From Fimbriiglobus ruber (GTDB lineage: Bacteria > Planctomycetota > Planctomycetia > Gemmatales > Gemmataceae): a DNA stretch of 64,000 nucleotides. A program made the translations under genes and the position numbers. The stretch covers positions 1-64,000 of the forward strand of contig NZ_NIDE01000020.1 of the NCBI RefSeq assembly GCF_002197845.1. Reading direction: 5' to 3'. Below, piece by piece: positions 7,504-18,326 of this stretch; position 1 is the first letter of the stretch; each line of letters starts with the position of its first letter. The notes under the pieces are model-generated. The model did not search any database and was not told where the DNA came from. It was given only the letters and a program-made list of their open reading frames with translations.

Positions 7504-8997
7504 TACTACAGCGCAGGCCGAGAGAGCCCTTTGACGCCGGATAGGGATTGGTTATAACGTATTGTCAGGAGACATCTTCCCTCTTTTCCGGCGCTGTTCA
7601 TGGACGAACAAGAACTCCTCCGTCTCAAACCCGAACTCGATCGCTTCTTGGACCAGTTCACCCCACTCTTTGGGCGGAGCGAGAACGATGGCCATGCCCG
7701 TCGGTTCGTCCAGGGTCTCCTCCGTGGGGGCGACCGACGCAACAGTGAGAACATCGCCGAGGCGACGAACGGCGGTCCGGTTCGCAGCCTCCAAGCGTTC
7801 GTCGCCCCCGGGGTGTGGTCGGACCGCGCGCTCCTGAGCGACGTGCGGCAAGCCGTCGTGGACGCGTTGACCGATCCGGACGCCGTCCTGAACGTCGACG
7901 AGACCGGATTCCCCAAGAAGGGGACCAAGTCGGTCGGGGTCCAACGGCAGTATTCGGGTACCCTGGGGCGGGTCGACAACTGCCAGATCGGGGTGTTCGC
8001 GAATTACGCCTCGTCTCGCGGGCACGCCGTCGTCGACCGCCGGTGGTATCTCCCCGAGGAGTGGGTGGAGGATGGCCCCCGGTGCCAAGACGCCGGGGTT
8101 CCCGAGGGCGTGGTCTTCCGAACCCAACCGGAACTGGCCCGGGAGATGATCGCGGACGCGATCGCGGCCGGCGTCCCATTTCGGTGGGTCGGGGGGGACA
8201 GCGTGTACGGGGACAACCCGACGTTTGTCCAGGGGGTCCGGAGGCTCGGCAAGTGGTACGTCCTGGACATCGCGTGCGATACCCAGGTGTGGACCCGCCA
8301 ACCGGAGGTGATTCCGGCGGACCAACGACCGAAGCCGCCGAGGGGTCGGCGGCCCACCAAACCCCGGGTCGAGGGCGCGCGTCGCCGGGTCGACGAGGTG
8401 ATCGCCGACTTACCCGCAACCGCCTGGCGCCGGGTGGTGGTCGGGGACGGGACCAAAGGACCACGGGTGTACGAGTACGCCGAGGCGACGGTCTGGTTTC
8501 GCGAGGACGAACGCCCGGGCCCGCCCGAGCGACTGTTAGCGCGGCGATCCCTGAGCCAGGAGCCGGAGGTCACGTACCACCGCTCCAATGCCCCCGCGGA
8601 TGTCGGGCGGGAGAAACTCGCCGAAGTTCGTGGACGCCGTTGGACCATCGAGGAAGATTTCCAGATCGGCAAAGGGGAGTGCGGACTGGACGAGTATGAG
8701 ACGCGGGGGTGGGTGGGATGGCATCACCACACAGCCCTGTCGATGTTGGCTCTGGCCTTCCTGGTGTTACAGAAACACCGGTTGGGGGAAAAAAGAGCCC
8801 CAGATGACCGTTCCCGAAGTGCGGGCTCTCCTCATGCACCTGTTGGACGTTCGGGAATGGAACGCGGCGGAGATCCTGAGGTGGTCCCACTGGCGACAAG
8901 AGAGGAATCGGCGGGCGGCCGTCAGCCATCGAAAACGACGCGCCGGAGCCGACTTACGTCCCTCGTTGGCTAGTGGATAATATCCTGCGCTGTAGTA
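7504..8997 (+). mobile_element. IS701-family insertion sequence with 14-bp inverted repeats
   Basis: The ends are TACTACAGCGCAGG (7504-7517) and its exact complement at 8984-8997. TTAG is duplicated at 7500-7503 and 8998-9001. A 4-bp YTNR duplication is typical of IS701. The element lies between the truncated CRISPR repeat and the truncated ATPase gene. Confidence 0.92.
7600..8980 (+). CDS. IS701-family DDE transposase, with a +1 frameshift near the C-terminus
   Basis: ATG 7600 starts MDEQELLRLKPELDRF. Acidic motifs are visible: LNVDETGFPKKGTKSVGVQR (first Asp), FRWVGGDSVYGDNP (second Asp) and WTIEEDFQIGKGECGLDEYE (Glu). After LGEK the zero frame becomes nonsense and ends at 8973. One base forward at a G5A6 run near 8788 the sequence reads KEPQMTVPEVRALLMHLLDV... 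to a basic tail and stop at 8980. The other IS701 copies show the same +1 step at the same place, so a programmed shift or transcriptional slippage is more likely than damage. Confidence 0.88.
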
Positions 8998-9001
8998 TTA
9001 G

Positions 9002-10718
9002 TGCCGTTGACTTTCTCAAAGAGCACTCTATCGATGAGTATTTGATTCCTCTCAGCAGGAATACCGACGACTCCCTTGATGTTTCGACTCTCGGCGACGA
9101 TCTCATGGCAGGTTGGGTCGAAATCAAGCTGGGATGGAGACCCCAGGACAGCAATCCATACGTCCAGGAGTACACAGTTGGTTACGACAAGGACGCCATT
9201 GCGACGATTGCCTCGCTTCGGGAATCCACGAACACCTGTTCGCTTCGCGGCCGCAACCTTTGGCATCCTATCTTCCGATGGCCAAGCATTACCAGCGTGG
9301 AAGACATGGGGACTTTTGGCGTCATCGACTACCTCTACCCCTCGGTGCGATCCGCCAGCCAGGCCGCTTACCTTGGTGGTGCTTCGGCAACGGCGGAGGA
9401 ACTTCGGTCAGCCGCGGTGAAGGAGGAAGTAGTTTTCGCTGAAGACGAGGGTTTTCCGGATGATCGGCTTTATCGAGTCGTGGACCTGGCCGAGTCCGCT
9501 AATCCACGAAAGGTCACACTCTACCGCTTGGCAACCAGTAGCCATGTCCGTGTCCACTCGGTTCACGCCGCAAAACAAGAGTCCTCCTATCCCAGCCCCT
9601 CCAAGATTTCCGAACGTACCCTTGAGGAAGTTTTAAGGGACGTTCGGACCCAGTACGACGAGTCGGAGACGCCATTCGTTCGAATGCGTGAACAGGATGG
9701 AGCCTTACCTTCTCTTGATCGCAACCTGAGCCTTTTGTTGGAAAACGTCGACACCGAGTCAGGTGATTCTGATCTCGGGCTGGAAACACTTAAACCGAGC
9801 AGCCGCGACCTCGTCCGCAGGCTTCTCAACCGCCTTCCGAGCAAGCAGAATCTTTTCCAGCAAGTAATAAGCCGTCTTCTGCTGGTGCCGGGCCGGATAC
9901 TTGCCGACTCACTCTCGCAGTTTCGTTACATTGGACCGGTACGTGATGCCATCCAGCGAAACTTTGAACCCTATCGCTATCCGGAGGCCAGGAGGTGGGC
10001 TGGCGGTCTCGCGGCCTGGGAGGAATTGACGAGACGACCGGATGACCTCTGTGCCGCGGTAAGCACTTGGATGAGTGGAGAAGATCAACTCAACACAGGT
10101 TATGGCTTAAAGGTCGACGAGTATCGCGAGCTTCCGACAACGCATCCCCTTTGGCTCGGCTTGCTTTCTGGGCGGCTTCTCGACAGTTACGACAACGATG
10201 ATATCCAGAAGCTCGCTGGAAAGATGCCCGTGAAACGACGCGTGGTTCTCTTCAGCACGGTAAACAATCAGTCATATTTGCCTCAAGATGTTGGGCAGGG
10301 AATCACGCAAGCTGTTCCGGTCCTCGTCGCTGTTCTCAGTCCCGCTTCTGGCATTGATCGCACCCAAGGCGGTCTCGTTGGAATCGAACAGCCTGAGCTA
10401 CACCTCAACCCACGGCAGCAGGCGGCTTTAGGCGATGTCTTCATTCACGCCGCGTTATCTACGCCAAAGAACCGACTCATCCTTGAAACTCATAGTGAGC
10501 ATCTGATCCTCCGAATCCAGAGACGAATCCGTGAAAGCAACGCGGACAATGCCCATAATGGCGTGCTCGTGAAGGGTGACGATGTTGCTGTTTACTATGC
10601 AAGCTCTGATGCCGGCTGTACGCGACTGAGACGGATTGACATCGACAAGAAGGGTGAATTCCTTCAGCCCTGGCCAGATGATTTCTTCGAAATCGACTTC
10701 TATGAGAGGTTCGCCTAA
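9002..10718 (+). pseudogene. N-terminally truncated OLD/DUF3696-type AAA ATPase, first gene of a probable defence pair
   Basis: The protein keeps the C-terminal ATPase half: a QDVGQGITQ signature-like motif, Walker B GIEQPELHLNP, the LETHSEHLILRIQRRI segment typical of OLD-like and DUF3696 ATPases, and a terminal GEFLQPWPDDFFE motif. There is no Walker A P-loop. The frame enters from the IS701 end, and upstream of the IS it meets a TAA at 7487, so the 5' part is gone. GTG 8973 inside the IS could start a hybrid protein. Its stop overlaps the next ATG (TAATG). GC content is visibly lower than in the left cassette, suggesting transfer. The product is probably inactive without the P-loop. Confidence 0.7.
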
Positions 10719-11618
10719 TGTTGGCTGAATTTGCGTTCACACCGTCGATCTTCGATGAATCGGCACAGACGGATAGCGAGGCATCGCGGGAACAGCTTCG
10801 GGATCTTGGCTCGAACATGTTCCCACGTACTGCCGCATGGCCAGTGATGATCTCAAACCTGTATGCGGGTAGTTGGGAGAGTATCGCTTCGACTGTCGTC
10901 AAGGCAATCAGGGATCCAAAGGCTCGGATTCTTTGCGAAAACATCCTGACTAACGCGGCCAAGACCCTCGTCCATCGCCCCGCAAAAGGGGACTGGCCGG
11001 GTGAAGAAGCCATTGTTTGGGGGCGTGAAGCACTGGCATCAAATAGCGACGAACCCATCGACCGAATAGTCGCCTGTAAACCGGCACACGAAATCTTGTC
11101 GAAGGAAAGTCGCTTTATCCGGTGCATCGACGAGGTGCAAGACTCGGGCTTCTGGAAAAATGTTGAATCACCGTGGGCACAGACCATGCGGATCAATGCT
11201 CAAGTCGACTCCCTTCGGAAACTATGCGTGCATGCGGAGTTCTTGTGCCTCGTGACCCCTCACATTAATGGTGGTAGTGACGACGAAACCGATTTCGCTC
11301 TTGCGATTATCCGCTCATCGCTTCGTAGGCCAGCGGAATACGCTTCAGTGGAGATTGAAATCCACACGGAGGCACCGGCAAACCCAGGATCGTCCGACTA
11401 TCCGAACCGTTTACGAAACTTCACGCAGAACGTAGCTGGCTCCATTCAATCAATACTGGCCCCTGGGCAGAAGGTACGGTTGGTTCTTTGGCCGAGGCTG
11501 CTCGACCGCTATGTGCTTGCAGGTATCTATTCGGAGATGCCTGATGGATCCAAAGGTCGCAGCCCGCGATGGGGGGTGTCCATGCAACACATCGCTCGCA
11601 AAGTGGATGACCGATTAG

Positions 11619-12988
11619 CAGTACAGCGCAGTAATTTAATAGGATGGGAGGGAAGGATTTAGGAGGAATCACATGACCGAGCAGGAAATCGTGGGCGTCG
11701 GCCCGGCGTTCGCCCGGTATCTGGGCCGGTATCGGGACGTGTTCCGGCAGGACCGCACGGCCGCCCACTTCGACACGTATTGTCGGGGCCTGTTATCCGA
11801 CCTGCCGCGGAAATCGATCGAACCGATCGCGTTGGCGAGCGGGACGACGGTCCGTACCCTCCAGTTGTTCGTGACGACCTCGGTGTGGTCGTACGACGAG
11901 GCCCGGACGCGGTTGCACCGATTCGTGGCCGATACGCTGGCCGATCTCCCGACCGATCCCGTCGGAACGGTCGGGGTGATCGACGAGACGAGCAGCCGGA
12001 AGTGGGGGGATCACACTCCGGGCGTCCAACGGCAGTACCTGGGGTGTGTGGGCAAGGTCGACAATGGGATCGTGACCGTCCACGTGGGGGTCACCCACGG
12101 CACCTTTCGCACCCTGTTGGACGCCGACCTGTTCCTACCCGAGTCGTGGGACGTGGACCGCGCGCGGTGTCAGGCGGCCGGCATCCCGGACACCGTCCGG
12201 CACCACCCGAAGTGGCGGCTGGCCCTCGACCAACTCCTCCGGGCGAACACGAACGGGATCACGTTCGACGGGCTGACGTTCGACGAAGGGTACGGGGCAG
12301 CCGTCCCGCTCCTGACCGTGTTGGGCGTGATGGGACAGCGGTTCGTGGGTGAAATCCCGACGCATTTCGCCGTCCGGGACGCGGCCGGGGGCCCCTCCCG
12401 GCGGGCCGACGAGCGGTTGACCGGGGGTCACGCCGAGCGGGGGCGAGTGTACCGGTTGACCCGCCAGACGACCCGCCCGTCGGTCTGGCGGGTGGCCACC
12501 GCCATCGTCTGGGTGGCCGACCGCAAGCACACCCTGATGGTCGCCCGCAACGACGCGACCGGGGAGATCAAGTACTTCCTGACGAACGCCACGGCCGAGC
12601 CGGTGGCTCGGATTCTCGCCGTCGCCTTCCGCCGGTGGACGGTCGAGCATCTATTCCGGGTCGCCAAACAGGAAGTCGGACTAATGCACTACGAGGGGCG
12701 GGATTACACGGGGCTGATGCGGCACCGGACCCTGGCCGTGGTCGTCCTCGGATTCGTCGCCGCCCACACGGAGCGGCTCCGGGGGGAAAAACCCAGACGT
12801 GACGATGGAGCAGGTGTGCCGGGCGCTCAACGTCCGGTGCGCGATCCTGTTCCGGCGGCGACGGGGAACCGGGGCCACCCAACATACCAGCGACGTAATT
12901 CAATACCACCAGCGGCGAAACAAGCAAGCCACCCGATCTCATAAGAAGCAGCGGCACAAACGTGTTACGTAAAATACGCGCTGTACTG
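11619..12988 (+). mobile_element. IS701-family element copy A (1370 bp)
   Basis: The ends CAGTACAGCGC and GCGCTGTACTG are flanked by TTAG at 11615-11618 and 12989-12992. Two near-identical 1370-bp copies lie at 33989 and 56211, so this family was recently active here. It is inserted in the 3' part of the effector-like gene, in the same orientation. Confidence 0.95.
11673..12972 (+). CDS. IS701-family transposase copy A, read with a +1 frameshift
   Basis: ATG 11673 lies after AGGAGGAATCAC. DDE residues are visible in VGVIDETSSRKWGDH, TFDGLTFDEGYGAAVPL and VEHLFRVAKQEVGLM. At the G6A5 run (12781-12791) the zero frame turns into RRDDGAGVPGAQRPVRD and ends at 12944. Read +1 it continues KNPDVTMEQVCRALNVRC and ends in a basic KKQRHKRVT tail at 12972, next to the inverted repeat. 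The identical site in three copies and an analogous one in the 7.5-kb element argue for a programmed event. Confidence 0.9.
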
Positions 12989-13244
12989 TTAGCAAAGCCG
13001 CCAACACCGTGGTCGCTTTTAACGCGAAGTCAGCTGATTGATGAATTTGATCGTTACTGCAAATCAGGTGTCGCTGGATATGTAATATCGACGGATGTTT
13101 CAGGTTAGATACCCGGATCTTGGCCTGTCGAGGTGCTGGTGTCGTCGCTCTTGAGGGTACGAGATGTGGCAAGCACACTCAACGATCCCAAAGGAGCATC
13201 AGAATGGCTCACAACTTGGCTACGACCAACGGGGTATCCGTCCA

Positions 13245-14496
13245 CAGGGCCTTTCCTTTATTCACTTTGTGGGATCCCAATCAGCGCCCGGGCTTCATCG
13301 TGGTGGATTTGCAGCCACTCGATGGCCTCCGGACGGTTCTCGGTGTCGACATCGGCCAACAGATGGACGACGGCGTTCCGGATGGCGGCCAGGACCTGCG
13401 GAGCCGCACCCATCCGCACCCGGCAGCGGTCCTCGCCCAGGGTCTCATCCCGGACCCAATGCAATCCGTTCTCGATCTGCCAGTGATCCCGGAGGATGGA
13501 CAGAAGTGTCGCCGCATTCGCCTGTTGGATCGACAGACTGGTGATTCCGTACACATCCTCGATCGTCTTCTTCCCTTTGACCGTCCGCTCGCGGGTGACG
13601 TGGAACCCTTGCTTGGCCCCCTTCCACTTCCCCTCGGCGGTCAGAATCGTCGTCGTGTGGAGGGTTCGCTTCTCGATCCGCCCATGTCCCTTGTCGACCG
13701 ACGTGGCCACCCGGTCGGGATCGGGTGCCGTTGGCAGGTCCTCAGGGGGAAGTGGCCGCCGCGATCGATCGGGCGGCGGTCGCGAAGGCGAATCCGGCTC
13801 GGATATCGGCGACCAAGGCCGGTTGGTTGTCCTTGGCCACGAGGACGTAGTCGCCCCCGGAATCGATCACCTGGGTGGCCAGATCGCGCTGACAGAACAT
13901 GGCGTCCCCGGTGACCACTTTGCCCCGCACGGGGAGGATACCGAGGAGTTCGAGGGCGGCCTTGTGTTCGTTCGTTTTGGCATCGACCCGGACCTGAGCG
14001 AGGACGGCCTGGACGGCGGGTGCGTAGGCGGCCACCAAGTGGTGGCCGGGCACGTCCCCGTGGCGGCTGCCTCGCAACGTCTTGCCGTCGATCGCGATGT
14101 GCTCGAACGCGTGGGGGTCGAACCGGCCGGTCACCCACCGGGACAGGGCCGCTTCGAGGTCCTGGGGGTCGAAGCGGCGGAGGGTTCGGGAGAGGGTCGA
14201 GACGGTCGGCGTTTTGCCCCGCCGGAAGCCCAGGGCGTGAGCCAGCGGAGCCCCGTGCTGCCGTCCGAACCGGGAGATCCCGGCCAAGCTCTTGCGGCCA
14301 CTCAGCATGGCCAGAGCGACCAGTCCCATGACCGCCGGGAGGGGATGAATGCGACCGTGGCGGCTGCGGGGATCGGGGAGGGTGGCGAGGGCCTCGTACA
14401 GCGTACACGCGGGCATGGGCAGCTCCTGGGAATCGGAAGGTGCCCCGTTTACCCAGCCCAGGTCGATTCAACAAGATGAAACAAGGAAAGGCCCTG
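13245..14496 (-). mobile_element. ISAs1-family element nested in the IS66 left end
   Basis: The ends are CAGGGCCTTTCCTT (13245-13258) and its exact complement at 14483-14496. The 10-bp TATCCGTCCA is duplicated at 13235-13244 and 14497-14506. Size is 1252 bp. It is younger than the IS66 element it split. Confidence 0.93.
13258..14416 (-). pseudogene. ISAs1-family transposase, frameshifted
   Basis: The minus-strand start at 14416 gives MPACTLYEALATLPDPRSRH. It shows the family signature HIAIDGKTLRGSR, then VRVDAKTNEHKAALELLG and GDYVLVAKDNQPAL. The first frame ends at 13742 after RSIAAATSP. The C-terminal half continues in another frame (RIEKRTLHTTTILTAEG to LADVDTENRPEAIEWLQ) to 13258. The frames change within about 30 nt at 13710-13745, so the copy is probably inactive. 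Together they match the usual 370-380 residue length. Confidence 0.85.
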
Positions 14497-14564
14497 TATC
14501 CGTCCACGACTCCATTTCTGCTTCGGCTTGACAACCGCGACGGGTGCCGCGCATTTACTTGGCT

Positions 14565-16084
14565 ATGCCGCGACCGCCTTCGATTCCTGACGACTTGTGG
14601 GCCACGTTTCCCGCGGCCGCGCAAGCCATCATCGCCGCTCTCACCGAAGAGATCGCCACCCTCCGCGCCCAGGTCGCCCATCTGTCCGAACGAGTCAGCC
14701 AGAACTCGACCAATTCACACAAGCCGCCGTCGTCCGACCCACCGCACGCCAAGCCGGCCCCGCCCCGAACGCCGTCCGGCAAGAGACGGGGTGGCCAACC
14801 CGGTCACCCGAAGCACGAGCGGACGATTCTTCCGGCCGACGAAGTCCTCGACCACAAGCCGACCCGCTGCGGCCGCTGCCAACAGGCCCTCACCGGTGAC
14901 GACCCCGAGCCCGTTATCGATCAGGTCATCGATCTGCCGGCGAAGATGCGGCACGTGATTCACCACCGCCGTCACACCCTGACCTGCCCGCACTGCCGCG
15001 TCCGGACGACCGCCCCGCCGGTTCCCGAAGCCGCCACCGGGTTCGGCCCGGCGGTCCAAGCGACCGCCGCGTACTTGACGGGCGGGTGCCGGATCGGCAA
15101 GCGGCCGACCCGCCAACTCTTCGAGGACGTCTTCGGCATCCCCATGAGTCTGGGCACCATCACCAATCTGGAGCACCGGACCAGCACGGCCCTCGGGCCG
15201 ATTCACACCGCGGCTCATGAGTACACCAAGACCCAGGATGCCAACCTCGACGAAACGACGTGGTATGAGGGCCGCCACCCGGCGACCCCGCCGGTCGAGT
15301 CGTCGCCCCCTCCGGACCCACCGACCGAAGCGCCCCCACCTCCACTGCCCCTGGACGCGCGCGGGACCACGCCGACCCACCAACGAAAGAAGAAGGCGTG
15401 GCTGTGGGTCGCCGTCACCCCCGCGGTCGTTGTTTTCCTCATCCGCGGGTGCCGCAACCGGGCCGCGTTCGACGACCTCCGGGGGGAGCCACGACGATCC
15501 ACACGACGGACCGGTACGTCGTCTATGACCACCTCACCCCGGCCCGGCGCCAACTCTGCGGGGCCCACCTCGCCCGCGATTTCCAGGCCATGATCGACCG
15601 GACGAACGCCGGGTCGGGGATCGGGGAGGAATTGTTGGCTCACGCCCGGATCTTGTTCGAACACTGGGAACGCGTTCGCGACGGGACGATCACCCGCGGC
15701 ACGTTCCGGCGGAATTACCTTCCGGGGTTGCGGGACGAGGTCCACGCCTTGCTCGCTCGCGGCCGCGCCTGCGGGTGCCCGAAGACGGCCGCCGTGTGCG
15801 CCAACCTGTGGGCGACGGCGGACGCCTTATGGACGTTCGCCCGCCGGTCGACGGTCGAGCCGACGAACAACGCCGCCGAGCGGGAACTCCGTCACGCCGT
15901 CTGCTGGCGGAAGACCAGCTATGGGACCGACAGCGCCCGCGGGAGTCGGTACGTCGAGCGGATCTTGACGGTGATCGCCAGTTGCCGGCGGCAGAAGCGG
16001 AACATCCTGGCGTTCCTGACGGCCGCGGTCGTGGCCGACCGGAATGGGACCGCACGACCCTCACTCGTCCCCGTAGCGGCCTGA
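14565..16084 (+). pseudogene. tnpC: IS66 transposase TnpC, frameshifted
   Basis: ATG 14565 starts MPRPPSIPDDLWATF. The N-terminal leucine-rich/coiled region (LTEEIATLRAQVAHLSERVS) precedes a zinc finger with CGRCQQAL and CPHCRV. The catalytic region starts at LDETTWYEG. A proline-rich insert separates it from KKAWLWVAVTP. At a G6 run (15481-15486) the frame moves back by one base and continues TTIHTTDRYVVYDHLTPA to the VEPTNNAAERELRHAV motif (catalytic Glu) and stop at 16084. A one-base deletion is the simplest cause, since programmed shifting is not usual for TnpC. Confidence 0.85.
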
Positions 16085-17229
16085 CCGACAACATCGCCCG
16101 CGTGAACCCATCGCGAAATGCCCTTAAAAATCCAGGCGCAGATCACGTGAGTCGGAGCCCGTGAACGGATACCCAACGGGAAAACGGCGATGATGTACGT
16201 CGGGGAGATTCCCTGGCATCGTCTCGGGACCAAGCTCGATCAACCCGCCACCGCCCGTGAAGCAATCACTGCTGCCGGGCTCGACTACCGGGTGCAACTC
16301 AAGCCACTCAAGACCGACGATGGCAACGACGTTCCGTCCCGGAAGGCCGCCGTTCGCTCGGACACCAACCAGGTTCTCGGTGTCGTCGGCAACGGCTATG
16401 TGCCGGTGCAGAACTACCAGGCATTCGGGTTTCTGGACGCCGTCGTTGCCGATGGTGGACTTCACTACCACACGGCAGGAGCCCTGGGCCGAGGCGAAAA
16501 GGTCTGGATGCTTGCCAAGTTGCCGGGCCAGATTCAGGTCAAGAACTCGGCCGACATTGTTGACAAATTCTTGCTTCTCTCGAATGCTCATGATGGGTCT
16601 GCTGCACTTCGGGTCTACTTCACACCTATTCGCGTGGTGTGTCAAAATACCCTGTCACTCGCAGAGCGACGTAGTCAGGGCCAGGGCGTCAGTATCCTGC
16701 ATAAAGGCGACCTGGAAGCCAAGATCAAGGAGGCCCAGGAGGTGCTGGGATTCGCGACTCGCTTCTACGATGACGCCGAGGAACAGATCAATCGGCTGGC
16801 TTCCCACTACCCGACCCAGGCCCAGTTGTCGGCCTACTTCAAGGAACTCTATCCCGATCCGGAAGAAGGCAAAGACAACACCAGAGCCCAAAACGTCCGG
16901 CAAGAACTTCATCGGCTATTTGAAGAGGGTCTGGGCCATGATGAGCCGTCCATCAAGCACTCAACCTGGGTGGCCTTCAACGCCGTCACGGAGTTCGTCG
17001 ATCACCTCCGACCGGGACGGGGTACCAATGACGTAGAGCGGGCTAGCCGCAGGCTCGATTCCATTTGGTTCGGCACCGGTGCTCGGCTGAAGCAGAAGGC
17101 CTGGAACCTGGCCCTCGACATGACGCTGGCCGTCTGATCCTCCTTTTTCCACTGCTCCCATCCAACCCCACCGGAACGATGGTGCCTCGGCAAACCCGGG
17201 GTCCGTCGTTTCGTTCATCGAGGCAAACC

Positions 17230-18258
17230 ATGCGATTGGCGGCTCAAGTTAAAGGCGGGTTCTATCCAGCCCATGAGGACGCTGTCGCCTTTGCTGCTTC
17301 CTTCTAGCAGCCACCTGCCGAGGAACCGTTCGCGATCCTCGATCCGTGTGCCGGTCGAGGAGCGGCCATTCGGCAACTCGGCGAATTGCTTGGATGCCCA
17401 CAATCCCTGACTCATGCCATTGAACTGGACGACAGCCGAGCGGACGTGCTTCACACAGCATTGCCTGACGCTCCGGTTCTGGCTCCTGCCGACATCTTCG
17501 GGTGCCGCGTGAGCTTCGGCAGCTTCTCGTTCATCTGGCTGAACCCACCCTTCGATTACAGCTACGGCGGCCAAAGGGTCGAGGAACAGTTTCTCTGGCG
17601 AGCGACCGAATGGCTCATGCCGGGTGGTGTGATGGCTCTGGTCTGCCCAGAAGATGTCGTCGAGGAACACTCTGGTGCCCGTGAGCACCTGGCGAGGCAC
17701 TATGAGCAAATCCGTGTAGTCCCGTTCCCGGAGGCTCATCGGCCCTTCAACGAGGTGATCGTCTTCGGGCACAAACGTCATCGGTGGGATGCCGATCGAA
17801 CCGGAACGCAGTCTTCCTGGGATGCGGCTCAGTCACCAAACGACTTCCGTTATCGCATCCCGACAGGGACCGGTCCTCGGCGGTTCGAGAAGACCGAACC
17901 CACGGAGCCTGAACTACAGCGAATGCTGGCCGACTCACCATTGCGATCACACCTGATTGCCCCACCCGAATCACCCGTGCCTTCCCCGCCGCTTCCCCTG
18001 GGTATCGGTCACGTGGCCCTGCTCTTGGCGAGTGGCCACCTGGACGGAGTGGTCCAACCCGAGGGGAAGCTGCCTCATGTCGTTCGCGGCACGTCAAGAA
18101 AGCACTCCTTCGTGAGTGACGTCGCCGACATCGAGAATGACGACGGCAGCACGACCACCAGGACGACGATCTCCGAGAGGATCGACCTGGTGATCCGGAC
18201 GGTGGACTGTTCGGGTCGCATCCGCACGTTTTCCGAGACCGACGCCAAGGATGAGTAG
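17230..18258 (+). pseudogene. DUF6094-type SAM-dependent DNA methyltransferase with in-frame TAG
   Basis: ATG 17230 (GAGG upstream) starts MRLAAQVKGGFYPAHED. Codon 26 is TAG (17305-17307), then the same frame continues QPPAEEPFAILDPCAGRGAA (SAM-binding motif I), an LTHAIELDDSRADVL acidic loop and catalytic N-P-P-F at residues 105-108. It ends at 18258, giving 342 codons. The stop is consistent with CAG to TAG. Translation could restart only downstream of motif I, so the enzyme is presumably inactive unless the stop is suppressed. It follows DUF932 and precedes a helicase, a gene order seen on mobile elements. Confidence 0.75.
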
Positions 18259-18326
18259 ACCCGCCAAAGAGGGGCGGGCCAACTGCTCCAACCCTCGGCG
18301 AGTTCTCTTCTCTGGCGAGGTCAATC

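Larger units (their letters stand above)
10718..13108 (+). pseudogene. Unknown effector-like gene, second of the ATPase pair, interrupted by IS701
   Basis: The gene starts at ATG 10718, overlapping the ATPase stop. It reads 300 codons to ...KVDDRLA at 11618, where an IS701 element (11619-12988) is inserted with TTAG duplication. Removing the IS and one TTAG restores the frame exactly: ...RLAKPPTPWSLLTRSQLIDE... to TAG 13106-13108, giving 338 residues. With the IS in place the zero frame adds a short tail and stops at 11662. A conserved-looking region is LVTPHINGGSDDETDF. I do not recognise the family. Coupling to an OLD-like ATPase suggests a toxic or nuclease-like effector, but this is inference. 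Confidence 0.7.
13234..16172 (+). mobile_element. IS66-family element carrying an inserted ISAs1 element
   Basis: The outer ends are GTATCCGTCCAC and the complement of GTGAACGGATAC, imperfect inverted repeats, with an 8-bp CCAACGGG duplication as expected for IS66. Only a tnpC-type transposase is present, so it is a tnpC-only subtype. Ten bases of its left end were duplicated when ISAs1 inserted at 13245. Confidence 0.88.
13204..17137 (+). pseudogene. DUF932 (phage/plasmid-like TIGR03299) protein, split by an IS66-family element
   Basis: AAAGGAGCATCAG precedes ATG 13204, and the first ten codons read MAHNLATTNG. The gene is then cut by a 2.9-kb composite insertion and resumes at 16181 as KTAMMYVGEIPWHRLGTKLD. 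The 8-bp CCAACGGG is duplicated at 13226-13233 and 16173-16180. Excision would restore a 328-residue DUF932 protein ending at 17137. Motifs include LLLSNAHDGSAALRVYFTPI and VCQNTLSLA. DUF932 proteins are common on phages, plasmids and integrative elements, with unknown function. It probably opened the island's main operon. ATG 16190 could still give a near-full product if transcribed. Confidence 0.85.

Noticed and set aside
15470-15495. Programmed -1 frameshift in IS66 tnpC.
   Set aside because: There is no precedent I know of for TnpC and only one copy is available, so a deletion in the G6 run is the simpler reading.
17290-17330. Programmed TAG read-through in the methyltransferase (the stop is followed by CAG CCA, like the viral CARYYA context).
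   Set aside because: That context is known for eukaryotic viral read-through. A simple C-to-T nonsense mutation explains this stop and the neighbouring ones equally well.
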